This document shows, piece after piece, positions 55,259 through 63,669 of a stretch of DNA of 64,000 nt (within the stretch, counting starts at the first letter, position 1; each line of letters starts with the position of its first letter). This DNA is from Flavihumibacter petaseus NBRC 106054 (GTDB lineage Bacteria; Bacteroidota; Bacteroidia; Chitinophagales; Chitinophagaceae). The notes under the pieces are model-generated. The model was given only the letters and a program-made list of their open reading frames with translations, was not told where the DNA came from and did no database searches. A program made the translations under genes and the position numbers. The stretch is from the NCBI RefSeq assembly GCF_000974785.1, contig NZ_BBWV01000001.1:558001-622000 (forward strand), read 5' to 3'.

Positions 55259-56611
55259 TTACACTGCAACCGGTCGCGGATCTGCGTAATGGGCCAGACC
55301 GTAGTTGCGGGTAAGGCACTCCTGCGGGTTATTGACATGCCATTCAAATTCGTCACGGAAGTGACGGATGGCAGCAGCAACCGGCCATGCGGCCGCATCC
55401 CCCAGCGGACAAATCGTATTCCCTTCGATCTTGCGCTGGATATCCCACAACAGGTCGATATCAGATTTGGACCCTTTACCACTGTCGATCTTCTTCAGGA
55501 TCTTTTCCATCCAGCCGGTTCCCTCCCGGCAGGGCGAACATTGTCCGCAGCTTTCGTGACGGTAGAAGCGGGCGAGGGTATAGGTGTTCTTCACCACACA
55601 CTGGTCTTCATCGAGTACGATAAAGCCCCCGGAGCCCATCATCGAGCCGGTGGCAAAGCCGCCATCGCTGAGGCTTTCGTAGTTCATATAACGGGTCTCC
55701 CCCTTTGCCGTTTTCAACAACAGGTTGGCAGGCAGGATGGGAACAGAGGAACCTCCGGGGATACAGGCTTTGAGCCTTTTGCCGTTGGCGATCCCGCCGC
55801 AGTATTCATCGCTGTAGATAAATTCTTCCACAGAAATGGTCATGTCAATTTCGTATACACCAGGCTTGTTGATATTGCCACAGGCGGAGATCAGTTTGGT
55901 ACCGGTAGATTTGCCGACGCCGATTTTCGCATACTCTTCTCCACCCATATTGATGATCGGCACCACGGCTGCCAGGGTCTCCACATTGTTGACCACCGTT
56001 GGCCGGTCCCATACACCCTTTACGGCAGGGAAAGGTGGCTTGATACGGGGATTGCCCCGCTTGCCTTCCAGCGATTCAATGAGGGCGGTTTCTTCTCCGC
56101 AGATATACGCACCGGCCCCACGCTGTACATAGATCTCACAATCGAATCCTGTTCCCAGGATATTCTTGCCGAGAAAGCCATTGGCTTTCGCTTCTTCGAT
56201 AGCGTGCTCGAGGATATCAGGAATCCAGGCATATTCGCCACGGATATAAATATAGGTAGCGTTGGAACCCAGCGCATAGGAGGCTACGATTAGTCCTTCG
56301 ATCAGCAGGTGCGGCAGGAATTCCATCAGGTACCTGTCTTTAAAAGTACCGGGTTCTGATTCATCAGCGTTGCACACCAGGTGACGGGGTATTCCCTCCG
56401 GTTTGGCCAGGAAGCTCCACTTCATACCAGCGGGAAAGCCTGCACCACCACGGCCACGCAGACCGCTTTTCTTAACTTCTTCGGTAACCGCGTCGGGACT
56501 CATTTGTTTCAAAGCCTTTTCCACGCTCCGGTAGCCACCTTCGCGGCGGTAGACTTCGTAAGTCCTGATGCCTTCCACGTGCGCTTTATCCAATAAGAGT
56601 TTTACAGCCAT
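55259..56611 (-). CDS. nuoF: NADH-quinone oxidoreductase subunit F
   Basis: 450-residue NADH-oxidising subunit with FMN and one 4Fe-4S cluster. RGRGGAGFPAGMKW is the NADH/FMN site, GAGAYICGEETALIESLEG a conserved flavin-binding region, and ESCGQCSPCREGTGW the cluster ligands, completed by a Cys in NTICPLGDAA. It receives hydride from NADH in the cytosolic tip of complex I. Confidence 0.98.
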   Translation of the reverse strand: MAVKLLLDKAHVEGIRTYEVYRREGGYRSVEKALKQMSPDAVTEEVKKSGLRGRGGAGFPAGMKWSFLAKPEGIPRHLVCNADESEPGTFKDRYLMEFLPHLLIEGLIVASYALGSNATYIYIRGEYAWIPDILEHAIEEAKANGFLGKNILGTGFDCEIYVQRGAGAYICGEETALIESLEGKRGNPRIKPPFPAVKGVWDRPTVVNNVETLAAVVPIINMGGEEYAKIGVGKSTGTKLISACGNINKPGVYEIDMTISVEEFIYSDEYCGGIANGKRLKACIPGGSSVPILPANLLLKTAKGETRYMNYESLSDGGFATGSMMGSGGFIVLDEDQCVVKNTYTLARFYRHESCGQCSPCREGTGWMEKILKKIDSGKGSKSDIDLLWDIQRKIEGNTICPLGDAAAWPVAAAIRHFRDEFEWHVNNPQECLTRNYGLAHYADPRPVAV

Positions 56612-56632
56612 ATTACGCTCAGGTTCTATAGT

Positions 56633-57130
56633 TTAATTCAACACACCGGCTTCTTTCCGGCAGTTCTCAATGATCTGGTCCACCTTTTCACGGGTCAGGT
56701 GCTCCCGGAAATGTTTTCCCAGTTGCATCATAGGGGCATAACCGCAGGCACCCAGGCACTCCACTGTTTTCAGGGTGAAGAGCCCGTCAGGAGTAGTTTC
56801 CCCGATACTGATGCCAAGGCGCTGTTTGATATAGTCAATGATGTTATCGGCACCGCTGATCATACAGGGGCCGGTCTGGCAAACTTCGAAAAGATATTTG
56901 CCTACCGGCTTCAGGTTGAACATGGAATAGAATGTCGCCACCTCATACACTTCGATCGGCTCCAGCTGCAACAGGCTTGCGACATAGTCCATAGTCTCTG
57001 CACTGAGCCAGCCGTATTCTTCCTGCGCCAGGTGCAGCACGGGAATCAGGGCGCTCTTCTGCTTTCCTTCCGGATAGCGGGCAACGATCTTCTTCACCTG
57101 GTTCAATCGCTCTTCTGAAAATGTAATCAT
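56633..57130 (-). CDS. nuoE: NADH-quinone oxidoreductase subunit E
   Basis: 165-residue 2Fe-2S subunit. The ATG at 57130 is used; a TTG seven codons earlier is less likely. Cluster cysteines lie in CQTGPCM and CLGACGYAPM. The segment VYEVATFYSMFNLKPVG is conserved. It contacts NuoF at the tip of the peripheral arm. Confidence 0.96.
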   Translation of the reverse strand: MITFSEERLNQVKKIVARYPEGKQKSALIPVLHLAQEEYGWLSAETMDYVASLLQLEPIEVYEVATFYSMFNLKPVGKYLFEVCQTGPCMISGADNIIDYIKQRLGISIGETTPDGLFTLKTVECLGACGYAPMMQLGKHFREHLTREKVDQIIENCRKEAGVLN

Positions 57131-57160
57131 AGTATTCAATGTCAACGTCAATAGTATTCT

Positions 57161-58402
57161 TTATGCATCCAGTTCACCGGCGATCAGGTTGAGGCTGCTC
57201 ATGGTGATGATCGCATCACTCAGCATCGCACCTTTTGTAAGTTCACTGTATGCCTGGTAATAGATGAAACAAGGCCTTCTGAAATGCAGGCGGTAAGGTG
57301 TTCTGCCACCGTCGCTGATCAGGTAGAATCCCAATTCACCGTTGCCGCCTTCCACGGCATGGTACACCTCCCCTTTCGGCATATCGATTTCACCCATCAC
57401 GATCTTGAAGTGCCAGATCAGCGCTTCCATCTTGGTGTACACATCTTTCTTTTCAGGCAGGTAATATTCCGGTACATCAGCGTGATAAATCTCTGCCTCT
57501 GCTCCCGTGAAGGCTTTTACCTTTTCATAAGCCTGTTCGATGATGCGCAGGCTTTGCCACATTTCTTCATTGCGCACGAGCCAGCGATCGTAGTTATCGC
57601 CGGTGGTGCCCACAGGAATATCGAACTGGAAGTCTTCGTAGGAACAATAAGGTGAGGTGACGCGCACATCGTAGTCAGCCCCTGCTGCCCGGAGATTGGG
57701 GCCGGTGAAGCCATAATTGAGGGCCCGTTCAGCGCCGATTGCGCCGGTTCCCATGGTACGTTCCATAAAGATCCTGTTGCGCTCAAAGAGTGCGATGAAT
57801 TCTTTCAGTACACCAGGATATTCAGCCAGGAAGCGGTCCAGTTTCTGGAAGGCTGTAGGGGTGAAATTTCTTTCAAACCCACCGATCCGGCCGATATTGG
57901 TCGTGAGGCGGCTGCCGCAGATCTCTTCATAGATCTCATAAATCAGTTCGCGGTACTGCATCACGTAGAGAAATCCTGTAAAGGCACCGGTATCCACGCC
58001 GACGATCGAATTGCAGATCAGGTGGTCGGAGATCCGCGCCAGTTCCATGATGATGATGCGGAGATAGTCTACACGCTTGGGCGTTTGTACACCCAGCAGT
58101 TTTTCGCAGGTCATGTGCCATCCCATGTTGTTGATCGGTGACGAACAGTAGTTCAGCCGGTCGGTTAACGGGGTGATCTGGTACAGGGGACGGCGTTCGG
58201 CGATCTTTTCAAATGCCCGGTGGATATAACCAACGGTCTGTTCTGCCGATACGATGCGTTCTCCATCCACTTCGAGGATATTCTGGAATACACCGTGTGT
58301 AGCCGGGTGTGTGGGACCAAGATTGAGCGTAGTGGTCTGCTTTCCGATGGATCCTTCCGGAAGTTTGACGTGGTGTTCAGGATGGTGTATAATATCTGAC
58401 AT
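57161..58402 (-). CDS. nuoD: NADH-quinone oxidoreductase subunit D
   Basis: 413-residue hydrogenase-large-subunit-like protein of the quinone-binding module. Conserved are NLGPTHPATHGVFQNILEVDG, given here in part as GPTHPATHGV, the RNFTPTAFQKLD region, and the C-terminal FRRPCFIYYQAYSEL. NuoC and NuoD are separate here, not fused as in enterobacteria. The upstream neighbour is an unrelated hypothetical gene rather than nuoC itself, which is unusual. Confidence 0.97.
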   Translation of the reverse strand: MSDIIHHPEHHVKLPEGSIGKQTTTLNLGPTHPATHGVFQNILEVDGERIVSAEQTVGYIHRAFEKIAERRPLYQITPLTDRLNYCSSPINNMGWHMTCEKLLGVQTPKRVDYLRIIIMELARISDHLICNSIVGVDTGAFTGFLYVMQYRELIYEIYEEICGSRLTTNIGRIGGFERNFTPTAFQKLDRFLAEYPGVLKEFIALFERNRIFMERTMGTGAIGAERALNYGFTGPNLRAAGADYDVRVTSPYCSYEDFQFDIPVGTTGDNYDRWLVRNEEMWQSLRIIEQAYEKVKAFTGAEAEIYHADVPEYYLPEKKDVYTKMEALIWHFKIVMGEIDMPKGEVYHAVEGGNGELGFYLISDGGRTPYRLHFRRPCFIYYQAYSELTKGAMLSDAIITMSSLNLIAGELDA

Positions 58403-58413
58403 TTTCCGATTAT

Positions 58414-59127
58414 CTATTTTGGTATCTGGTCAACTTTAGGAGCTTCGCCGAGCTTTTTTGATTCGTGGAAATATGCGGCTATTAAGTCTTCAATATTCTC
58501 CCAGGTTGCCTTTCTATTCTCTTGATTTATCATTTCAACCAGGGCCGGATTATCCGAAAAATATTGACTCAGGATAGCCGCTGCCCTCTCATTTTTTTTC
58601 TTATTGCCTATCTTACCACTGGTGGGCAATTCACTTAGTCCTTTTTCGTCATTATCCAGAAATATACGATAACTGGTAACTTTCGACGTATACATGGGGG
58701 CACCATTGACACCCGAAGAATGCATCGTCTTCGTCGTCGTGATGATTTTATAGTAGGTTGTTATTCCATTTGACCAACCAGTTACTACATATTTATCTTC
58801 ACCAGGATCTCCGAAACCTTCTCTGCTGTAATCAAAATTGAAAACTGGTTTACGGAAGGGAAGAAAAATCCAGGTGCTATCGTCATCAGATACTATCCTT
58901 TTGGAAAGGAACACGTTTCCATTTACTCTGAATCCCTGTATATCTCGTGGTTTAAACTTGATCTTTTCCCCCAATTGTTCTCCATTTCCGGTCATAATCT
59001 TCACGGAATAGGGAGATGCCTCCCGAAATTTGCAAGGAATTCTTTCACTTTTCCATGTAATGTATATGTCCGGTGGCGTGGTTGCGACAGAAGCTAGAAT
59101 GTTCAATATGATCAAAAGCTGCATCAT
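58414..59127 (-). CDS. Unrecognised protein inserted between nuoC and nuoD
   Basis: 237 residues, no recognised family. The first 17 residues are hydrophobic and may be a short signal or membrane anchor. The rest is polar with beta-rich stretches (PPDIYITWKSERIPCKF, DIQGFRVNGNVFLSKR) and a Lys/Glu-rich C-terminus. The ATG overlaps the nuoC stop by 4 bases, and nuoD starts 11 bases after its stop, so it is co-translated with complex I subunits. Two 60-base lines counted by eye give 40% (58561-58620) and 30% (58741-58800) GC, against 50% in a nuoD line, suggesting later insertion. It could be an accessory factor or a passenger gene. Confidence 0.78.
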   Translation of the reverse strand: MMQLLIILNILASVATTPPDIYITWKSERIPCKFREASPYSVKIMTGNGEQLGEKIKFKPRDIQGFRVNGNVFLSKRIVSDDDSTWIFLPFRKPVFNFDYSREGFGDPGEDKYVVTGWSNGITTYYKIITTTKTMHSSGVNGAPMYTSKVTSYRIFLDNDEKGLSELPTSGKIGNKKKNERAAAILSQYFSDNPALVEMINQENRKATWENIEDLIAAYFHESKKLGEAPKVDQIPK

Positions 59128-59630
59128 CCGCGGCCGAACATTTCGTCATCTTTATCTCTTCTTGTCTGATCTTCCATCGGGAACTCCTTGCGCATGGGGA
59201 AGTAGTCCATTTCGTCTACGTTGAGAATGCGTTTCAGGTTGGGATGCCCCAGGAAATTCACACCATAGAAGTCGTAGGTTTCCCTTTCCATCCAGTTGGC
59301 TGCCGAAAAAAGGCTGCTGGCTGTATAAACATCGGGAGCCTGGATGTCGGTAAACACTTTCATCCTGATCCTGACATTTTCGGTCATGTTATGCAGATGG
59401 TAAACAACCGCCAGTTCCCGTCCTTTCTGATCCGGATAATGTACCGCACATATGTCGGTCAGGAACCTGAATTTCAGCTCCGGTTCGTCATAAAGAAACT
59501 GCAGTACTTTAAGATTGAGGTCTTTAGGAACTTCAAATGTAAACATCCCGTAAGGAGATTCCATGTTGACGATCGCTTCGCCAAATTTCTCTTTGAGCGT
59601 TTCCTGTATATGTTCAATGGTTAATCCCAT
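59124..59630 (-). CDS. nuoC: NADH-quinone oxidoreductase subunit C
   Basis: 168-residue peripheral-arm subunit. The family segment MERETYDFYGVNFLGHPNLK is conserved, followed by FPMRKEFPMED. It is separate from NuoD. It starts 10 bases after nuoB, and its stop overlaps the inserted gene's start. Confidence 0.95.
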   Translation of the reverse strand: MGLTIEHIQETLKEKFGEAIVNMESPYGMFTFEVPKDLNLKVLQFLYDEPELKFRFLTDICAVHYPDQKGRELAVVYHLHNMTENVRIRMKVFTDIQAPDVYTASSLFSAANWMERETYDFYGVNFLGHPNLKRILNVDEMDYFPMRKEFPMEDQTRRDKDDEMFGRG

Positions 59631-59640
59631 AAATTCTCGT

Positions 59641-60222
59641 TTATTCTATTCCGTAGCTTTCCAGCAACGCTTTATACCGGTCACTATTGCGGCGGCGGAG
59701 AGATTCTTTACCCACCAGCTCCTGGATCTTCATGAATCCGTCCAGGATCGCTTCCGGCCGGGGCGGACAACCCGGTACATATACATCCACGGGAACCACC
59801 TGGTCAATTCCCTGCAAAACGGAATAAGTATCGAAAATACCGCCGGAAGACGCACAGGCGCCTACTGCAATTACCCAGCGGGGTTCTGCCATCTGGAGAT
59901 AAACCTGCTTTACAACGGGACCCATTTTTTTGGCAATGGTGCCCATTACCATCAACAGGTCACACTGGCGCGGTGAAAACCCTACCCGCTCGGCGCCGAA
60001 ACGCGCGAGGTCGTAATGAGAGGCCATAGTGGCCATGAATTCGATCCCGCAACAGGAGGTAGCGAAAGGCAGCGGCCAGATGGAGTTCTTCCGGGCGAGG
60101 CCCACAAGATCACTCATCTTACCTGCGAAAAAACCTTCTCCCTGGAAACCCTGTGGCATATCAGCCACATTAACGGGTTTTCCTCCTTCATTCTTGACGT
60201 TATATTGAACCGGACGTGCCAT
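59641..60222 (-). CDS. nuoB: NADH-quinone oxidoreductase subunit B
   Basis: 193-residue subunit holding the terminal cluster N2. The adjacent cysteines in FATSCCGIEFM, the Cys in GACASSGG and PGCPPRPEAI give the four ligands. It passes electrons to quinone at the NuoB/NuoD/NuoH junction. Position between nuoA and nuoC is canonical. Confidence 0.98.
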   Translation of the reverse strand: MARPVQYNVKNEGGKPVNVADMPQGFQGEGFFAGKMSDLVGLARKNSIWPLPFATSCCGIEFMATMASHYDLARFGAERVGFSPRQCDLLMVMGTIAKKMGPVVKQVYLQMAEPRWVIAVGACASSGGIFDTYSVLQGIDQVVPVDVYVPGCPPRPEAILDGFMKIQELVGKESLRRRNSDRYKALLESYGIE

Positions 60223-60260
60223 AGTGTTCGGAATTTAGGTGAACAAATGCGGATGGGAGC

Positions 60261-60647
60261 TTAATCTTCCCAGCGAAGTGCTCCTTTCTTGATGATGTAA
60301 ATGAATCCGCACAGGAAAAAGGCAACAAACATCAGCACGGCGAGAAATCCTTCCCAACCCAGTGCCTTAAAATTAACAGCGTAGGGGTAGAAAAAGATGA
60401 CTTCCACATCAAATAAAACAAAGAGAATCGCCACCAGGAAGTACTTGATGGCCACCGGTTGGCGGGCATTTCCCACTGCATCGATCCCACTCTCAAAATT
60501 CTCCAGTTTGTCGCCGGTTTTCCGTGAAGGACCAAGCAGATGGGTGGCTACCAGGGTGATCACAACAAATCCTAATGCAAACAGGAGCTGAATGGCGATG
60601 GGCAGGTAATTGACGGTACTATTGACCTCTAACAAACAAAGATTCAT
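60261..60647 (-). CDS. nuoA: NADH-quinone oxidoreductase subunit A
   Basis: 128-residue three-helix membrane subunit, first gene of the operon. The ATG at 60647 is preferred over an in-frame start at 60704, because the latter would place the -7 box and terminator inside the gene. The loop with YESG-like NFESGIDAVGNARQPVAIKY and FDVEVIFFYPYA identify it. It closes the quinone-site region with NuoH. Confidence 0.94.
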   Translation of the reverse strand: MNLCLLEVNSTVNYLPIAIQLLFALGFVVITLVATHLLGPSRKTGDKLENFESGIDAVGNARQPVAIKYFLVAILFVLFDVEVIFFYPYAVNFKALGWEGFLAVLMFVAFFLCGFIYIIKKGALRWED

Positions 60648-60666
60648 GCTTTTGTTGTTGTACGCG

Positions 60667-60674
60667 CAAAAATA
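60667..60674 (-). promoter_or_regulatory. Bacteroidota -7 promoter element of the nuo operon
   Basis: On the minus strand it reads TATTTTTG, a TAnnTTTG match, 19 bases before the nuoA start and just after the terminator at 60706-60733. The -33 element is not clear. Position makes it the likely start of the nuo transcript. Confidence 0.5.
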
Positions 60675-60705
60675 AGCCAGTGACTCTAATAAAACGCGTA
60701 ACATC

Positions 60706-60733
60706 GAAAAAAAGCCCCGCGTTGGCGGGGCTT
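60706..60733 (-). terminator. Intrinsic terminator after the TPR gene
   Basis: A 9-base stem, AAGCCCCGC (60712-60720) with GCGGGGCTT (60725-60733), and a GTTG loop; on the minus strand it is followed by a run of T (60706-60711). It separates the TPR protein gene from the nuo operon. Confidence 0.88.
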
Positions 60734-60755
60734 AGAATAGTATTAGAGAAATATC

Positions 60756-62402
60756 TTATTTAGCGGGCGATTTCGAACCTCCGGCGGGACTCTTCTTCGC
60801 TGGCTTGTTGAGGATGTCTTTGATCCGGGAAGCATCAGCGTTTCCGGGGTCAACTTCCAGTACTTTATCCAGGTATTTGGTTGCTGTTGCCTTGTCCTTT
60901 TTAATATCATTATAATAAGATACGAGGTAGAAATAAGAGGTAACAGCCTGCTGCTTGTATTTCACAGGGTCCAGTTCGGTTGCCTTTGTAGCGAGGCGCT
61001 CGTAGGCAGGCACTGCAAGTCCCTGGGACATCGTAGTATCCTGCGCCTGCTTGGCTCGTGCTGTCCACAGGTAGCCGAAGATCTCGTTCGGATACTTTTC
61101 AATATAAACATTGAAGATGCTGTCTGCAGTTGGATAACGCTGCGCCTGGTAATTGGCAAAACCCCAGTTGTACAGGTCCACATTGCTTGGATTGGGCTTG
61201 ACAGTATACAGGCGTCCGAGGATATCCGCTTCAAGTTGACGGTTGCCGGATTTTTTAGCAAAAGCAGCTGCGTTAGACATCAGTTCCATGCGGCTGGCCT
61301 GGGCGGTATCGAGGGCGATCGCCTTGTCAAAACTGGCCATCGCCTCGGCTTCATTACCGGGGAATTTGCTGAGCAAAGTTGCCCGGAATTCATAATCCTT
61401 GGGAACAAATCCATCTTCCTTCTGCTTGGCGAAATAATCATCCAGGTATTTCTTGGCATTGATGGAATCATTCTTTTCATTGTAACTGTAAGCGATCAGT
61501 TTGTAGTAACGGGGATCGGCCTGGTCACCCAGTTTAGAGATGTAACTGTTCGCTGTGCTGATGGCTTCATCATAACGGCGGGCTGCAAACAACAATGAAG
61601 ATCTTTCGTAGTCGAGCGCGGGTGTAACATCCGTTACTGCAGCGTACTTGTCAAAATAATCTTTCGCTTTGTTGATGTCACGGTTGAAATAATAATAATA
61701 CAACTCAAAATAAGCGGGACCATAGTTGGGATCCATTTTGATGGCATCCTCAAACGCAGGCACAAATATTTCAGCATTGCGCTGTGTGAGGTAAACCTTG
61801 CCGATTGCCTGCTTGGCGCCGGCGTAATTCGGATCGAGTGCGAGTGCCTTCTGATAAGAGGAAACAGCTGCTCCTCCGTCTACCTGTTTGCGATAGGCAT
61901 CCCCGATCAGGATCCAGGTCTCAGGACTGTTAAAACCTTTAATCTGCGTGGCTGCGGTAAGCTTTTCAATGGCATAACCCGCATCACCATTTTTAGCTTC
62001 GGTGTTGGCGCGCCCGATGGCGTTGATTACCGCAATATCTTTTGATTTGGACATACTCAGCGCTGTTTCAAAGCGCTGACGGGCCTCGTCTTTTTTACCT
62101 TCCGTCAGTTCGAGACCGCCCATTCCGGCCAGTAGCAGGGGCGCATTTCCGTTGGAAGCAAGTGCTTTCTGGTAGAGGGCTTTCGCTGCGGCGGTATCCT
62201 TCAGTTCCAGGAGCGACTGGCCTAACCAGTAAGTTGCATTGATATCATTGGGGTTGGCGGCCAGGATCTTTTCAAAGGTTTCCCGGGCGCTTTTGTACCG
62301 TTCGTAATAGAAGAACTTCTTACCCTGATCTACGTTTTGGGCCAACAGGGGCTGAGCGAAAGTGACTGCGGCGAACACCAGGCTGCTGAGGTATTTCTTC
62401 AT
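60756..62402 (-). CDS. Exported tetratricopeptide repeat protein
   Basis: 548 residues with a Sec signal (MKKYLSSLVFAAVTFAQPLLAQ). About ten TPR-like helix pairs follow, such as ARETFEKILAANPNDINATY, AALAKAL-type segments, and AVSSYQKALALDPNYAGAKQ. The C-terminus is Lys/Pro/Gly-rich (KPAKKSPAGGSKSPAK). TPR arrays in the Bacteroidota periplasm serve as scaffolds for surface and motility complexes. It follows a PstS-like protein gene by 53 bases and may be co-transcribed with it. Confidence 0.9.
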   Translation of the reverse strand: MKKYLSSLVFAAVTFAQPLLAQNVDQGKKFFYYERYKSARETFEKILAANPNDINATYWLGQSLLELKDTAAAKALYQKALASNGNAPLLLAGMGGLELTEGKKDEARQRFETALSMSKSKDIAVINAIGRANTEAKNGDAGYAIEKLTAATQIKGFNSPETWILIGDAYRKQVDGGAAVSSYQKALALDPNYAGAKQAIGKVYLTQRNAEIFVPAFEDAIKMDPNYGPAYFELYYYYFNRDINKAKDYFDKYAAVTDVTPALDYERSSLLFAARRYDEAISTANSYISKLGDQADPRYYKLIAYSYNEKNDSINAKKYLDDYFAKQKEDGFVPKDYEFRATLLSKFPGNEAEAMASFDKAIALDTAQASRMELMSNAAAFAKKSGNRQLEADILGRLYTVKPNPSNVDLYNWGFANYQAQRYPTADSIFNVYIEKYPNEIFGYLWTARAKQAQDTTMSQGLAVPAYERLATKATELDPVKYKQQAVTSYFYLVSYYNDIKKDKATATKYLDKVLEVDPGNADASRIKDILNKPAKKSPAGGSKSPAK

Positions 62403-62455
62403 GTTCGTTTGCTGTTTTTAGTCGAGTTGTAAATGTATTATAAAAATGGTCTGGT

Positions 62456-63397
62456 TTATTCATCAATTCCCGCGCTCCGTATTTCGAATCGCATTTTGGC
62501 CGGCCAGAGATAAGCCCTTTGGAAAATCAACTGTCCTCTTTCATAGATCAGAAAATTTACAAATCCGCTTCCCAACCCTTCATAATTTTCTTTTAAAATA
62601 TATTGCAATCCCCGTACCAAAGGATATCTGCGCATCGCAATATTCGCCTGATATGGCTTAACATATGTTTCATTCGGACAAATAACACATTCCAGGGAGG
62701 CTATAGATACCTTCTTCTGGAAACTCAGTGCCATGGTGTCTTCGGGGTTGCCGATCCAGCTCACTCCCACGAACCCAATGGAATTGGGATTGTCCGCCAC
62801 ATATTCTATTACCTCCCTGCTGGATTTTGCTGCCTGTACAGTACTGCTGAAAGGCTTGCCGCGCAGGATGGAATCCATCGCATAACGGACAGTGCTCGTT
62901 GCCGTTTTCCCGTCCATCACCGGCTGCAGTTTCAGGGAACCCGTACCATCCAGGATACCCCGAACCTGGTCCATCGTGAAGATGGAATCCTTGCTCTTGT
63001 TGTTCACCACCAGCGCCAGTGCGTCATAGGCCATTTTACCCTGCACCGGCACAAAAGACAACCTATCCCGCATATCCTTCTCCTCCGCCGGCAACAATCC
63101 GCGGGTTACAATCACCATCCTGATACTGTCCACCATGAGGTCTTTCAGGCATTCCGCTTCCGGCTTGTAATGTGCGATGATCTTTGCCTTTGGAAAAGAG
63201 GATTCAAATACTTTGATCTGGGAATCGATGACAGGTTTAAAGGACTCGTCCACGCTGATGTGGATCGTTCCGCTGGTCAGGTTGTCGGTTCTGTATTCAA
63301 CAGGGCCATTGTTACACTGGCTGAAAGCGAATAATGCACAGATTCCCAAAACATACCGGTTCCAACGATGATGCTTAAGCGCTTTAATAGTAGTCAT
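62456..63397 (-). CDS. PstS-like periplasmic binding protein, possible lipoprotein
   Basis: 313 residues from the ATG at 63397. The signal-like region ends FAFSQC, with Cys28 a possible lipidation site although the lipobox is imperfect. The body resembles phosphate-binding PstS-type proteins: GTIHISVDESFKPVIDSQ, ALALVVNNKSKDSIFTMDQV, SREVIEYVADNPNSIGFVG. No pstCAB transporter lies next to it; instead a TonB-domain protein, a small membrane protein and a TPR protein adjoin. The ligand is therefore unproven. The start overlaps the upstream gene's stop by 4 bases. Confidence 0.8.
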   Translation of the reverse strand: MTTIKALKHHRWNRYVLGICALFAFSQCNNGPVEYRTDNLTSGTIHISVDESFKPVIDSQIKVFESSFPKAKIIAHYKPEAECLKDLMVDSIRMVIVTRGLLPAEEKDMRDRLSFVPVQGKMAYDALALVVNNKSKDSIFTMDQVRGILDGTGSLKLQPVMDGKTATSTVRYAMDSILRGKPFSSTVQAAKSSREVIEYVADNPNSIGFVGVSWIGNPEDTMALSFQKKVSIASLECVICPNETYVKPYQANIAMRRYPLVRGLQYILKENYEGLGSGFVNFLIYERGQLIFQRAYLWPAKMRFEIRSAGIDE

Positions 63398-63630
63398 TCG
63401 GAGTAATAGTTCTTTTGATATCCCCTGTAGATCCTCCATGCGCCATAAATGATACACATGAAAGCAAAAAAGTATTTAAAGAAGGGTTCCAGTTCAAAAT
63501 TAAAGCCCAACCTGTCGGAGAACAGGAAGAATCCGCCGAAACCGAGGATCAGGATACCCATGCCATAATCCAGTATGGAACGCATGAGATTGTACTGTTT
63601 TTTCCTGTTATCCTGTTGATCTGAGGCCAT
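63394..63630 (-). CDS. Small two-helix membrane protein
   Basis: 78 residues with two hydrophobic segments, about LDYGMGILILGFGGFFLF and FFKYFFAFMCIIYGAWRIY, ending in a polar RGYQKNYYSE tail. It lies between the TonB-domain protein and the PstS-like gene, overlapping the latter by 4 bases (ATGA). No family is assigned; the position suggests a role with those neighbours in the membrane. Confidence 0.75.
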   Translation of the reverse strand: MASDQQDNRKKQYNLMRSILDYGMGILILGFGGFFLFSDRLGFNFELEPFFKYFFAFMCIIYGAWRIYRGYQKNYYSE

Positions 63631-63669
63631 ATCAGCTGTTTATCCGGGTTGGGCAAGTTAGGAAAATTT

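Noticed and set aside
55289-56293. Plus-strand frame of 334 codons
   Set aside because: Antisense to nuoF; composition is a mirror of the GC-rich third positions of that gene.
60648-60704. Upstream start for nuoA at 60704
   Set aside because: It would include the -7 box and abut the terminator; the added residues do not resemble NuoA.
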